A stretch of 64,000 bases of DNA, from the NCBI GenBank assembly GCA_019279435.1, contig JAAALK010000289.1, forward strand, positions 30,186,603 to 30,250,602, written 5' to 3'. The position numbers and the translations under genes were made by a program. The notes under the pieces were generated by a model. It did no database searches. It was not told the origin of the DNA and saw only the letters and a list, made by a program, of their open reading frames with translations. This DNA is from Zizania palustris (taxonomy: Eukaryota > Streptophyta > Magnoliopsida > Poales > Poaceae). Shown here one piece after another: positions 1 through 11,197 of the stretch (its first letter is position 1; every line of letters starts with the position of its first letter).

Positions 1-1226
1 TGTAGGTGACATGCTGCATGTGGAGTGAAGAGAACAAAGGGTGCGCGACAGAAGAGGAGAGATGGCACCAACTAAAATGAGGTATGAGAAGGCAATCCTA
101 TTTTTAAGATAGATAGGGTGAGATTTAGGTAATAGTTTAGGAAAGGTAGTTGAATATGAGTTCTTTTAGAGTTTAATTTTTCTTTAAAATCCTAAATTTT
201 AAATTTAGGAATCTTGATTAGAGCATCTCTAAGAGATGTATTATCTGCTTCCCTATAGTTAAATTTAGAGCATTTGCCGCAAAAACGACACTCCAGCAAA
301 TTCCCTATTTCATTCCCTACCCTATCTCATTCCATGCTCTCTCCTCATTCTTCAAATGTAGGGAACAAAAATTATTCCCTATCTCTTACCAATGCACTGG
401 TTATTCTTTATTTAGCATAATTTTATCATTTACAATTGAAATTCCTACAAACACGGGATAAGATAATGGTCATCATTTAATTTAGTTTTTTTGATATTTG
501 AGGGTTAAACTGCAATTTATACCAAGCATGTTTATGTTTTATCCCTATTCACTTGGGCTCTTAAACAAACTTATATATATTGTGATTAGATTTGTAATTT
601 AACTATTGTTTTAAATAAAAAAGAGGATTCAAAAATATAAGGAATGAGTTTTAGGGAAGTTATCGAAGACCAAAGTTGTATACATATATAATATTTTAGG
701 GTCATTCCTTATATAAGAGATATAAGACATAAGTTTTAGGAGAATTGTTTCTAAGAGCTTTTTAAGAGATTCTTAAGCAAACAAGACACAATTCCACCAC
801 AGATTCACCGCGTGAAGATCGCGTGAACAGTATATCCAACCTCTTTAAATTTCAAACGACAGCCATGATCACAGTTGTTTTAGTTGGAACCACATGGTGT
901 TGACTGCTTGCTAGTCAAGTCTTGTGTTATTAGTTAGAGACAACTGACCAGATAAGGTCTCAAGCGAATGGCCAATCATGAGCCTACTTGTTCATGTTTA
1001 AATGGAAGTTCGAAGTCTACTATCGATATATTAAATATGTGATATAGAATATGCAAAGAAAAATACTAATAATATAAATATCGGACATCCGAATGATACT
1101 AACCCATAAAATTAGGAGTTAGTTCCCATAAGTAATAAGGAACACTTACTTGGAGATAGGTGGTACTTACTAATCATACATCCTGAGCTTCCTCGAAATT
1201 TACTTCACCCCATAAAATTCACTTAG
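1..1226. other. AT-rich intergenic DNA, no gene seen
   Basis: No convincing coding region on either strand. The sequence is AT-rich, with short MITE-like fragments such as GAGCATCTCTAAGAGATG near 224 and repeats of a TAAGAGAT motif around 705-775. I could not define ends or target duplications for any of them. Confidence 0.6.
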
Positions 1227-2482
1227 AGCATCTTCATTGTACTTGTAATTCGTAGCAATAGCAAGTATACTTATTTAAATTGACTTGTTATTTTGCCGTT
1301 CACTCCAATGTATTTACTAAATATGACTTCCTATTTGAATGTAGCTATATTTTATCAATTTATATAGATACAAAGAAAATAAAAATAATTAAATAAGCTC
1401 AACACTCAATGAAATAACACATTTGATTAGCTCGCTAGATGTAGTAAGTGTGGAGAGAAGAATAGGGAGCCCCTAAAATAACAAGTCAAGTAGCAAGTAC
1501 AATGGAGATGTTGGAGCATACTTGCTATTTTAGAGGATAACAAGTATGATAGCAAGTTCAATGGAGATTTTTTTTGGATCATACTTGCTATTTTAGGAGA
1601 TATCAAGTACAATGGAGATGTTATTTTAGTATACTTTCTATACTTGACTTGTTATTTTAGGGGCTTGCTATTCTACTCTCCACACTTGCTACATCTAACA
1701 AGCCAATCAAACTTATTATTCCATTGAGTGTTGAGTTTATTTAATTGTTTTTATTTTCTTTGCATGTATATAAATTAATGAAATATAGCTATATTCAAAT
1801 AGGAAGTCATATTTAGGGTGTGTTTGGTTCTATTATGAGCTGTGAAAATGTTGTTGTGAGCTGTCTGCTGTGAAAAAACTGTTGTAAGTTGTCTGCTGTG
1901 GAAAAGGTAAAAGTTGTTTGGTTAAAACTATTGTGAAAAAACTGTTGTGAGCTGACTGTTTTTTATAACTTACATAATTTTCATCATTATAATATTGTAT
2001 ACATATATATAAATAAGAAACACTCAACATTGATGCAATTAAATAACTGGAAAATATATTAGATAAATAAAAAAGTGCATAGTTCATCTCATAAAGTAAC
2101 CGACAACCACATATTATCTCATGAAATTGTGTAATGCAATACAAACCATAATAATGTTATATCAATCAAGACACCTTGAATTCATGTTATTTAATTTGTA
2201 CTAAAAATCAGAAAAGCGGAAAAACAGAAGCATAAAAGCAGGGTCCAAGCTGCTTTCAAATTTGTATTAGAAAAAAGATGATTTTTTACAGTAGAAGTAG
2301 TTTTGGTAAAACCGTTTGGTTTAACTTCTGTGTTTTCATAGAAGAAGCAGATTTCAAAAGGAGAACCAAATACACCCTTAGCAAGTACATTGGAGTGAAT
2401 AGCAAAATAGAAAGTCAATTTGAACAGAGAGGTTTGCTATTGGTATGAATAGCAAGTCAAAAATAACAAGTACAATGGAGAT
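1227..2482. mobile_element. Long-inverted-repeat (fold-back) element, interrupted by a MITE
   Basis: The left arm (about 1227-1560) reappears inverted in the right arm (about 1600-1815 continuing at 2378-2482). For example, the stretch around 1322-1350 (GACTTCCTATTTGAAT) is found reversed around 1790-1812. The outer ends resemble AGAGCATCTTCATTGTACTTG and its complement near 2466-2482. Motifs of the form CAAGTACAATGGAGATG recur inside the arms. There is no coding capacity and no clear target duplication. This fits a non-autonomous DNA transposon with very long terminal repeats; the superfamily is not settled. Confidence 0.6.
1816..2377. mobile_element. Tourist-like (PIF/Harbinger) MITE nested in the fold-back element
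   Basis: The ends are imperfect inverted repeats, GGGTGTGTTTGGTTC at 1816 and GAACCAAATACACCC ending at 2377. They are flanked by TTA on both sides (1813-1815 and 2378-2380). A 3-bp TTA/TAA duplication is typical of PIF/Harbinger-derived MITEs. Removing it restores the right arm of the surrounding inverted repeat, which independently supports these borders. No transposase is encoded. The interior holds tandem GCTGTNNGCTGTG-type repeats. Confidence 0.75.
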
Positions 2483-2873
2483 ATTATTTTAGTGTGAAGT
2501 ATATTCATCTATGTGGAGTAGAGTTGCTATTTTAGTGTGGAGTATCTGCATCTGTTTGGTTTGTAGAGTGGATCCAGAGTTAAGAAAGGTATAATTTGGT
2601 AGGAATATACTATTTTTCCCCGAGTTGTTGTATGCTTTATTTATTAACATACCTTAAAGTAATTATATTATAATAATAATGTTTTTTATAAACATAAATA
2701 ATTCATGTTAATTGAGTCATGAATATACACTTTTCGCGAATCCAAAAATTAATATCTCAACCTATTTAGGTAGCACTCTCTGGTAAAGGTTGTTTTGACG
2801 AATAGATGAATCCATTGATGCTTGATCAAACAATCACATCCTTCTCGATAGTTACCTAATCCCAATATACTAA
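2483..2873. other. AT-rich spacer, no gene seen
   Basis: Non-coding spacer between two MITE-type elements. I see no ORF of note, no RNA gene and no clear repeat. Confidence 0.5.
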
Positions 2874-3214
2874 GGCGTGTTTGGTTCTATGGACTAAAGC
2901 TTATTCATGTCACATCGGATATTTGGACATCAAATTAAAAAACTAAACATGAACTAATTATAAAGATAATTGCAGAATCAGATGATTATTCGCGAGAGGA
3001 ATCTATTAAACCTAATTAATCCATGGTTAGCAAATATTTACTGTAGTAATATATTATCAAATCATAACGTAATTAGGCTTATTAGATTCGTCTCGCGAAT
3101 AATCCACCGATTATGAATGAGTTTTGTAAATAGTCTACATTTAATACTTTAAAATAGTATCTAAACATCCGATGTAGCAGGGACTAAAATTTAATCCCCG
3201 TAACTAAACATCCT
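2874..3214. mobile_element. MITE (Tourist/PIF-like ends)
   Basis: Starts GGCGTGTTTGGTTCTATGG and ends in the roughly complementary TAACTAAACATCCT. TAA flanks both sides (2871-2873 and 3215-3217). The interior, with ATTCGCGAGAGGAATC, TTAGATTCGTCTCGCGAAT and CATCCGATGTAGCAGGGAC, resembles a MITE type that is abundant in rice. Non-coding. Confidence 0.65.
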
Positions 3215-3671
3215 TAAACACTCTTCGTGACAAGACGTCTCGACTGGTTGGTACTCTGGTTTAGGGTTTCAGTATAGTTGACATGATTTTAATATTAAAA
3301 ATTAACAATTAATACATTTTATAATATATCAACGACTATAAAACTAGCATTATTTAAAATATTTTTTCAAATACCACCTCAATGATATCATTTGCGTGTT
3401 ACTCTTTTCGGTCAAAAATAGACAATATTTTGACTTTTGTATGTTTTTCGATGTTTAACTTTAATCATATTTTTATATTATAACAACTTTATAAAATTTT
3501 GAAAATATGATATTGTGAAACTATTTCAAGAAAAATCTAGTCATGGTATTTTTTATTTTTTAACTATGTATTTTAAAATTTATTAATAGTCAAAATTTTA
3601 AAAGTTTATCCGTATTTAATCAAAACATTCTGTATTTTTGACCAGATGGAATACTAAATATAAATACTATT
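3215..3671. other. AT-rich spacer with a decayed dispersed repeat
   Basis: No gene. From about 3390 to 3660 the text (GTCAAAAATAGACAATATT...TTTTTGACCAGATGGAAT) looks like a decayed MITE whose ends I could not define. Confidence 0.4.
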
Positions 3672-6600
3672 TGTGGGATCGGAATGGCGACTATAGGGGG
3701 TTGAATAGGCACCTCAACAATTTCTCGCGAATATGATGGCCTGTTCAAAACACCCCAACACACCTATAAAAATTGCAAATTCAAATTTAAATTTGTTCCA
3801 ACCAAACAAATCAGAGCCAATCGAGAATTTTCAATTCACACTACTTGACTTAAAAGTAGACTAGACACTCATGCAATCACAAGATCAGCTCTAGATAAAC
3901 TGAACAAAATCTATGAACAACTTGCAAATAGGACTCTTTTTCTGAAACACACCTCAAACTCCAAACACATAACAGTGTAACATTTCTGAACTGAAGTTAA
4001 GACTTTGGTTTTTAGGTGATGGTTTTGTTCTTAATAAAACCACTCCGGAAATTACGGTTCCAAATCAGGGATACTTCAGCCACTTTTCAATTTATGTCCT
4101 GATCTTGATCCTTAGTTCTCAGATCGGCTCAAGAAGAGATAATTTGCACAAACGCTTCAAGAAAACTCATCAACTCAGATGAACTTGATGCAGCACGCCA
4201 TGCTAAAACTCACCTTTGTCGATTACGCAAAATAGTACTGAAATTCCTGTAGCTGATCCCGAAAAGCCTGCAAAACACTGTATCGTTTCAAGATTTCTTC
4301 CCTAACACACCAAGTACATGCACAAGGTATCTCAATCAGCAGATGCAGTGAAACTAAGCAACAGAAATTTAAGTTTGCTTGCAAACCGATGATACAATGC
4401 TCTGATTGATTTAAATGCAGCAGTAACACTGAATCATGCTAGTTGTTTCCTGATGGAAAAATCATTGCTTAGAAAAACCACCAACACAAAAGTCAAGATG
4501 AACCAACAGCACTAAATCGTAAAAGTAGATTCAAATCAAAGAACCAAAACTTCATCGAGGAAACAAAGTAATTGAATCAGTGATCATTACAGCGAGAAAA
4601 CCATGTACATCAATCACAGTAATTGAAACAGACAGTATCAAAACATCTTGGCTGAGTAAACTTATCAGAGACTTGTTCTTGGAGAGGATACAATAATGCA
4701 TCAAGAACCAGAACACAACTCTGCTTTCTTTAACATATTCAGTATGGTTGCTATGATTGGCAACAGAAACCAACAGATACATCACTCGTAAAAAGCCAGA
4801 GAAAAATTACCGACCCAAAGATGCATATTAATTCCTCTGTTTCTGAGAGAAACATTAAACACCGGCAAATGATGGTGAATAGGAACAATTCAAACTCAAG
4901 AAGGAATAAGACCAAATAATGCTCCTGACAATTCTCTGCCACTCTGAAGTTTATATAAATTGATCCAGTGGCCAGGCAATGTGTTCAACCTAGAAAAAAT
5001 CGAATATAGTATCTCCCTGAACCAAAAAGTATTCTTCACAGAACAAGAATATTTTTAGCCTGTTAGCGGCTAGGTGCTGATTGTGTATAGCGCGTTGATT
5101 AGCAGCGATGGCAGAGAAACATTCAAATAAGATCAGCAAGAAACTCTTCAGCACAAATCCTTGGCTAAACAAAGATGTATTGGCAGTAAATTTCACAGGA
5201 TGTTGGTACTTAGAATATTGCCAGTGATAAGAACAGTACGTGCACACGGATTTTCCCAAAGAAAATTGATGAAATGTACCTTGTTCATTGCATCGACAAC
5301 TCTAGCCAAAAGAAGATCAACAACATTGAAACACACCAGAAAATATTCAAGGCTGGTGGTCTGAAATTTCTTGCATGTGGATTCTCTCGTGATTTTTCGA
5401 TTCAGCAATCATAGAGAAAAAACATGTTCTGCTTCAAGCACTCTTTGGAAATTCTTTTAAAACACTTCAACCATGATATTACTCAAGAGATACTCCAAGA
5501 ATTAGCCTAAAGGTTGATGAACACTTAAAGAATCATTTCATCAAACAAGTAGAGAGCTATTCTAAAAACAGAAACAACTATTCCAGAATACATTTCAGCA
5601 CTGTGATGCCTAGTTTGATCAGCCAAACAATTAAGAAGAACTCACAGAAATCATTTGCAACTTTCAAAAATGGATCATTCAAATCATGTACAACAAAAGA
5701 TGTATAAACATCAATATCAACTTCTGCACTAGATTTACCAGAAATCGCAGTACAAAAACGAATTCAGTCATAAAGTGTACCTGCGCTGGAAACAGAGATG
5801 AAACTGGAGTTGTACTATAGCCGATGCGAAATTTCCATCTCAGCACTGTTCCACGTCAAGAGCTCCTTCAAACTCAGTTTTTCTCATCACATTTCATTGG
5901 AAAATTTTTTCTCTAAAGTCCCAAATGGTTCAGCAAACTCTAAGGGATAATATCCTACCAACTCAAGTTCTAAAAGCCCCCTATTTACACTTTGCCCCTT
6001 AGTAATTTCAGAAAGCACAATTCTGAAAATTACCATTAAAGACCTAAAGTAAAAATTACAATTTGACTCTCCTTTTAATATAATTTCAGAGTAGACTCAT
6101 TCTAAAAAATATACCAAAAGGATACACTAAAAAACTGAAAATTTAAACTAATACAAGACACAAATTTATTGAATTAACAAGAACATTTAACATTTCGACG
6201 GTTTTTAGCAAAAACCGACAAAGCCTCTCAACCCTTTGACTCGTGACACCGCTTCGCGACTCCGAGCAGCAGCAAGCCACTTCCGCTCTCGATCCCCTCG
6301 AGCTACCTGAATGCTTGTCCTGGCCTCCCTCTCGCAAACCCGGTCGTCACGCCGTCGCAGTCAGCCATCTGTCCAAGTCTTGCTCGGTCTCTTCGTGCAC
6401 TCTTGAGATCTTCTCCAACTTCGCCCGGCCTCCCTGATCCTCCGGCATCAAGCTCCCCCTCAACCCTCGATCACCCGCCATCGACAATTGGTCAGCATCT
6501 CCTCCCTGCACATACAAGACAAGCCAAAACAATAACACGACGCACCATCAAAACTCTCGGCAGCCAAACCTCCATTTCACATAGAAATCCTCGATGCACT

Positions 6601-6685
6601 CAACCAACCTCAACCACTCAACCGCTCAAACGTTTATCCTTATCAATTACTCATCATCCAGATCGAAACCACCATTGGTTTCTCA
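3672..6685 (-). mobile_element. Solo LTR of a Copia-type element
   Basis: This 3,014-bp block starts TGTGGGATCGG and ends GTTTCTCA, so on the minus strand it reads TGAGA...CCCACA with canonical TG/CA ends. It is flanked by the perfect 5-bp duplication CTATT (3667-3671 and 6686-6690). There is no PBS, PPT or coding interior, as expected after recombination between two LTRs. Its first ~100 bp resemble the LTR end of the Copia element at 7902 (TGTAGGACCGAAAGTAGCGAC; both also share ATGGCCTGTTC), so the families are probably related. Small ORFs within it look like chance. Confidence 0.85.
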
Positions 6686-7093
6686 CTATTAGAATAATCA
6701 TTAGACAAAATCATATGACTTTTCTAAATATGTGCTTGCCGTGTATTTTGCAACGGAGGAGGAATTAGCCTAGGAAAAAACTATTACACTAAGGGTTTGT
6801 TTGGTAGCAAAGGAAAAAAACCACAGAGAAAATAAACCCAATAGGGATTTTTTTTACATGCACATGACACCCCCTTTCATATAGGGTTATAAGTCCCTGA
6901 CGGAGATACTGTTTGGGAGGCAAGGATGGGAATCCCAGCCATTCAAAAAGACAAAAAAATTCGGCATAAAAATTCAAGATTATAAAAAATCAGCATAGAA
7001 ATTCAATATTATAAAAATTGGTAGTGCATTCAAGCCCCACCATTGATGCACGGTGACGCCCAAATCACGCAACCAGTCGTCCAGCTCTAGGCA
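6686..7093. other. Spacer, no gene seen
   Basis: Non-coding. AAGGGTTTGTTTGGTAGC at about 6790 looks like the terminal repeat of another MITE, but I could not find its partner. Confidence 0.4.
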
Positions 7094-7565
7094 CTACCAG
7101 TAGGGGCGTGCTTCACTGCTCTCGTCAGCGGCAGCATCGCAGTCTAGGAAGAGCTCGTCGCACTCTCTCGGGTAGTGCTTCTTGAACCACGACGCCGCAT
7201 CAGCGCTCGAGGGCATCACGTCGATGAACATCTGTTGGCGGTATCCTTCCAGTGAGTCGTCGGTCAGCTCAAGTAGGAACCTCGGCCGCAGCCGCTATAT
7301 GATTTGCCGGTGATGCTTCTACGGTGGCCCGAGAAGTACTGTCTCGAGACCGGCCAACACATCCTTCTTGCTCTTCGGCACGGCCAGGCTGGAGCTTTCG
7401 GTGATGGTGAGGCCCCACAGGCGTAATCATGGCGGCGCTCGTAGATGCGCTGGTCTTCTCCACGGCGAATGCGACGGCTTCAAACTTGTGCACGGTCGCC
7501 ACAGCTGCCCCCACCCTCTCCAGTGCTGGCTCCTTCCTCGCCTCCTCCCCACAGTTGTCGGCCAT
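7094..7565 (-). pseudogene. Possible gene fragment, GC-rich, minus strand
   Basis: This GC-rich island in AT-rich surroundings has plausible coding text on the minus strand. One frame begins at an ATG at 7565 (MADNCGEEARKEPALER) and stops near 7269. A second frame, from about 7297 to a TAG at 7094-7096, contains ELTDDSLEGYRQQMFID and SSADAASWFKKHYPRE. The second string reads like a real protein C-terminus with acidic ending, but the two frames are not continuous, so an intron, a frameshift or a captured fragment must be assumed. I do not recognise the family. It lies just outside the fold-back element at 7651 and could be a transposon-carried fragment. Confidence 0.3.
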
Positions 7566-7650
7566 GGAAAACCCGGTGGTAGGAGGAGTTTTTTCTGTCC
7601 AGGTGGAACGACGAGGATAGGGAACGATTGGTATGTGGAAGCCCTTTGAC

Positions 7651-7901
7651 GGGAAATTTAACTATTTGCCAACTTCTTCGTTGCCACCTCTTCAAATGCC
7701 ACTCTCTTCGTTGCAATTAATTTTTTGCCACTCTCTTCGTGAGCCAATTATTTTTTTGCCACTCGGTGTCCAGTCACTTCCCACGTCATCCGCCACATCA
7801 CATTTTTGCCACCTCACGCCGCCACGTCACCTTCTTCTTCCTCCTCCTCTTCTCTCTCCCCAAGCCGGCCACCGCGCACCTCCGCCCCTGCTGCCGCCGC
7901 G
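7651..7901 (+). repeat. Left arm of a fold-back (MULE/MITE-like) element
   Basis: Begins GGGAAATTTAACTATTTGCCA and runs to the Copia insertion point. The right arm, 19204-19501, is its inverted copy with only scattered differences. The direct repeat CCCTTTGAC occurs at 7642-7650 and at 19499-19507 and is the likely target duplication (9 bp, or 6 bp TTTGAC outside symmetric GGG/CCC ends). The arm is built from TTTGCCACTC-type repeats and an inner CCTCCTCCTCTTC tract. There is no coding capacity. Confidence 0.8.
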
Positions 7902-9865
7902 TGTAGGACCGAAAGTAGCGACAAGAGGGGGGTGAATGGGCGCCTTAAAAATTCTTTCGAATCAATGGCCTGTTCCCAATACCCAAGTCTAAAGGTTTCT
8001 AACCTAGAAGCAACTGATGATAAACAGGGTAAAACCAAAGTGGTGCAACTAGGCAGATGAACAATTTGTAATAGACCTAAACTTCTCAATGAAATGATCT
8101 AAGTATGTATAAAATGAAAAGAGAAGTTACTGTCCAATTTTTGTCTCCTGTTCGGAACTTGGCGAAGCCCCCTTCGCACGACGAGGTCTGCTTCGGAGGT
8201 TGGTGTCGGAGTCTGTCCGAAATGCCGAAGGTGTCACTGTCTAGCCTAGTTCGAAGTGGTAAGAAGCGAAGTGTACTTCGGAGCGAAGTAAAACAGTGCC
8301 GGAGCTTGGTTCGAAGTATGTACTTCGAAGACAAGGCTTCGAAACACAGCTTCGAACCAAGAGCTTCGGAACAAAGTGACAAAGTCGGAGCCTGCTTCGA
8401 AGTGAGCACTTCGAAGACAAAACTTCGAACACAACTTTGAACCGAAAGCTTCGAAGCAAAACCTTCGAACAGAAAACTTCGAACACAACACACAAGAGGA
8501 CAACCTTCGAACAAGGAAGCGAAGTCTGTCACGTGACAGAAAATCAAGTCCGAAGCCTACACTCTATCTTCGAACAGGGAAAGCTTCGGAAGGAGAAACG
8601 AAGGCTGACACGCCACAAAGAAATCCAAGCGAAGTCTATCAGAAAAGACAAACTTCGAATCCAACTTCGAAGCCTAATGAAGTGTGCACTTCGAACAGAT
8701 AGATACGGAGTATGCTTGTTCGAAGTATGCGATGCTGTCCATACAGGAAGAACTTCGAAGCTAGCAACTAAGACACAAAAACCGAAGTTCGCAGATTGAG
8801 CGAAGCCTTTGAAGATGTTAGATCGAAGCCTGCCTCACGGAGCTGAGGGGGCTTCGAACAGAGAAGGTAGCTTCGCTAGAAACAGCCAGAAAAGGTTCTT
8901 GAACCTGTCAGCTTCGATCAAAAAGCAGTGCAGGGAAGGAGAAAAGCTGCACAGACTACTGTAGCTACAGAAAGTAGTACTACTTGCAACAGCAAGAACT
9001 AGTACTCAGTTTGTGAAGAACAGAAGCAACAGAAGAAGCTTCTCCTCATGAAATAAGCACAGCAGCCCGTAGCCAGCGCAATAACTCCCCAAACCAAACA
9101 AAATGCAACCAATAAATTCACCAGGGACCAAGGCTTAAATGCATCCAAGAGATTAGAGCCAAAATAACTCACAAACAGGGAGGAACAGGTCCTGGCGGCG
9201 CACACAGGAGAGAGAAAACGGGAGACAAAGTGACCCAAAGGGTGGATTTGATTTCAGCACAAAAGGGTAGTCCAAACCCTAGGGATTGGGGTGCTATTTA
9301 TAGGCAGCCCAACACTAGGAATATTCTACCAGCCCCTTAGGGTTTTTACAGACTCAAAAATAAAGGAAAAGACTCTACTGCCCTTAGGAATTTTTACAGA
9401 CACAACTGACTGACTATGGGCCTAGAGTTACAGATGACTTATCCGGAAGCTAAGTTTTCGTAGCAACTACGGCTTCTCTTCTGGACAGTCGGATACAGAA
9501 TCAATGGTTGTCAGTTTTACGCCGAAACTGACAAAGCCTCCACCAGCTTTGCACCAGGTACCCGGATTGGGCCGGCCCGACTCCGCAGCTCTCTCAGCCC
9601 GGCAATCGCTCACCGCCCGTGTACCTGAGTCAGTCCTGGTCAATAGCCCAGTGGGTCTTCTACTGCTTCTGGCCCATGCACCCGGATTGGGCCAGCCCGA
9701 CTTCGCAGCCTCCTCTGCCCGACAGTCGCTCGCTGCCCGTGTACCTAAGTCACACGCGGCCCATGAAACAGCAGATCTCCTCTCTTCTGTCCTTATTGAC
9801 TATCGTTGACAATGACTCATCACTTCTGGAGCCATGAGGCCCACGCTATTCAGCATGGCTCCTCA
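7902..9865 (-). repeat. 3' LTR of the Copia element
   Basis: 1,964 bp. Minus-strand ends are TGAGGAGCC...CGGTCCTACA. By eye it differs from the other LTR by about nine substitutions, a 1-bp indel at a poly-A, and a 47-bp gap near 7984 where the right LTR carries extra sequence (about 17277-17325). Short repeats (CCAA/CTAA) border the gap. A minus-strand TATA box (TATAAATA) lies at 9295-9302. The region 8240-8880 is packed with TTCGAA hexamers. Repeated ORFs in both LTRs arise from this composition and I do not call them genes. Confidence 0.92.
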
Positions 9866-9879
9866 ATCTCCCCCTTGAT
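9866..9879 (-). other. Polypurine tract of the Copia element
   Basis: On the minus strand the sequence directly before the 3' LTR is CATCAAGGGGGAGAT. This is the expected plus-strand DNA priming site. Confidence 0.8.
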
Positions 9880-9880
9880 G

Positions 9881-11197
9881 AGTGCATTGTCAACACTCCT
9901 CAATTCTCAGCTCTTCAACACCTGTGAACAAATGTGGAAACACGAAAACAAAACACAAGAAAACAAAGAAGAAGAAAAATAAGGTAAAAGTTTAACCTTA
10001 ATGACCAAAAGCCGAACAAAAGCAAGAAACGGTCATTATGGTTAACCAAAACATAAAAGCTCAAAATGAGTGCGATTGCAGAATAACAAGGATATCAACC
10101 GAGTAAGAACCCCCCCTTAAACTCTGATCCCAAATTTTCTCCCCCTTGTTGACAAGTGAACTCATCAAGCACTCAAAAAGAGACACAAACTCCCCCTGAA
10201 ATGCAACTCCCCCTCAAAATATGCAGTGAAATCAACTGGAGTGCATAAGGAGTGTAGAAAGCATGCTTCTCAAATATGATTGACTGCAATTACAACATCT
10301 AACAAGTATAGCAAAAGAGATACTGTCTAAGACACATGGCATGATCAGTGCAACAGATGATATCTAAAGAAAGTCATTAGCACGCATTTTTCAGTTTTTG
10401 CAAACAAAAGCATCACCACATTTTCTAGTAAACAAGCAAGGTAAAGCATGAGATGCAGAAGCTAACTGATATCTACCAAGATAAGCAGTGTTCAAAACAA
10501 AATGCTTCAGCAAACTTGTTATCTTTTAGATGTTCAGGCTTTCTTATTTTCCTTTGTCATTTTTGCCAAGGGTTATTTGCATGTCAAGCCTTATGCTAAC
10601 CGACCAAGTCAAGCCTAGGCCAGAACTGGACCATCAGAAGCTTAAGACATTGGTCTCGGCATACACTATACTGTCCTAGTTCATACCAAAGTGCTATGGT
10701 AAGCAATCCAGAACAATATAATGCGACAAAGCAAACCCACTTGGATCTTTTCAACTTAAGCAGAAAAAGGCATGGAATTTTTCATTCATTTTTGATTTTT
10801 ATCATTTTTATGGCTCATTTTCCATGTGAAAGCAAAAAGATGTCCAAGTTGCATATCTGCATCTATGTGGTGAACTAGCTACAAGACATGTAACAAATAG
10901 CAAAAGCACTCAGCCTACACATGCTAGTTACCAGAAGCAATGGTGATCATTTTTTTCAAGTTGAAAGCGTAAAAGCCATGCATATGACAGATATCAGACA
11001 TTTCAAGCGAGCTGAACCGAAGCATGATCATTGACAAGTAATCAAAAGCATGTACCAGCTAGAATAAGTAAAGCAGTTCAATCATATAGCAGAAGCAGAC
11101 TCAAAAGTGTGATATGTGAATATGTATGATATGAACCCACACAAAAAGACTCAAGAAAAGAGTAAAGGAGAAAGAAAAAAAACTGACGCAAAATATC
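9881..11197 (-). other. Non-coding internal region between pol and 3' LTR
   Basis: About 1.3 kb lies between the pol terminator and the polypurine tract, with no long ORF on either strand. Such a spacer is common in SIRE/Maximus elements, some of which carry an envelope-like ORF here. I see none in this copy. Confidence 0.6.

Noticed and set aside
3833..5408. Minus-strand small ORFs within the Copia-type solo LTR
   Set aside because: Short, without domains, inside an LTR with clear borders and target duplication.
8086..8547. 153-residue minus-strand ORF, repeated identically at 17423-17884
   Set aside because: It lies in both Copia LTRs and is a translation of the TTCGAA-rich repeat; duplication reflects LTR identity, not a gene family.
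8105..8799. Plus-strand ORFs in the left Copia LTR (and copies at 17442-18136)
   Set aside because: Antisense to the element and built from the same short repeat composition. No domain or start context.
8240..8880. Possible CRISPR-like array because of the dense repeated TTCGAA motif
   Set aside because: Hexamers at irregular spacing with no repeat-spacer pattern, in a plant LTR. CRISPR is not expected.
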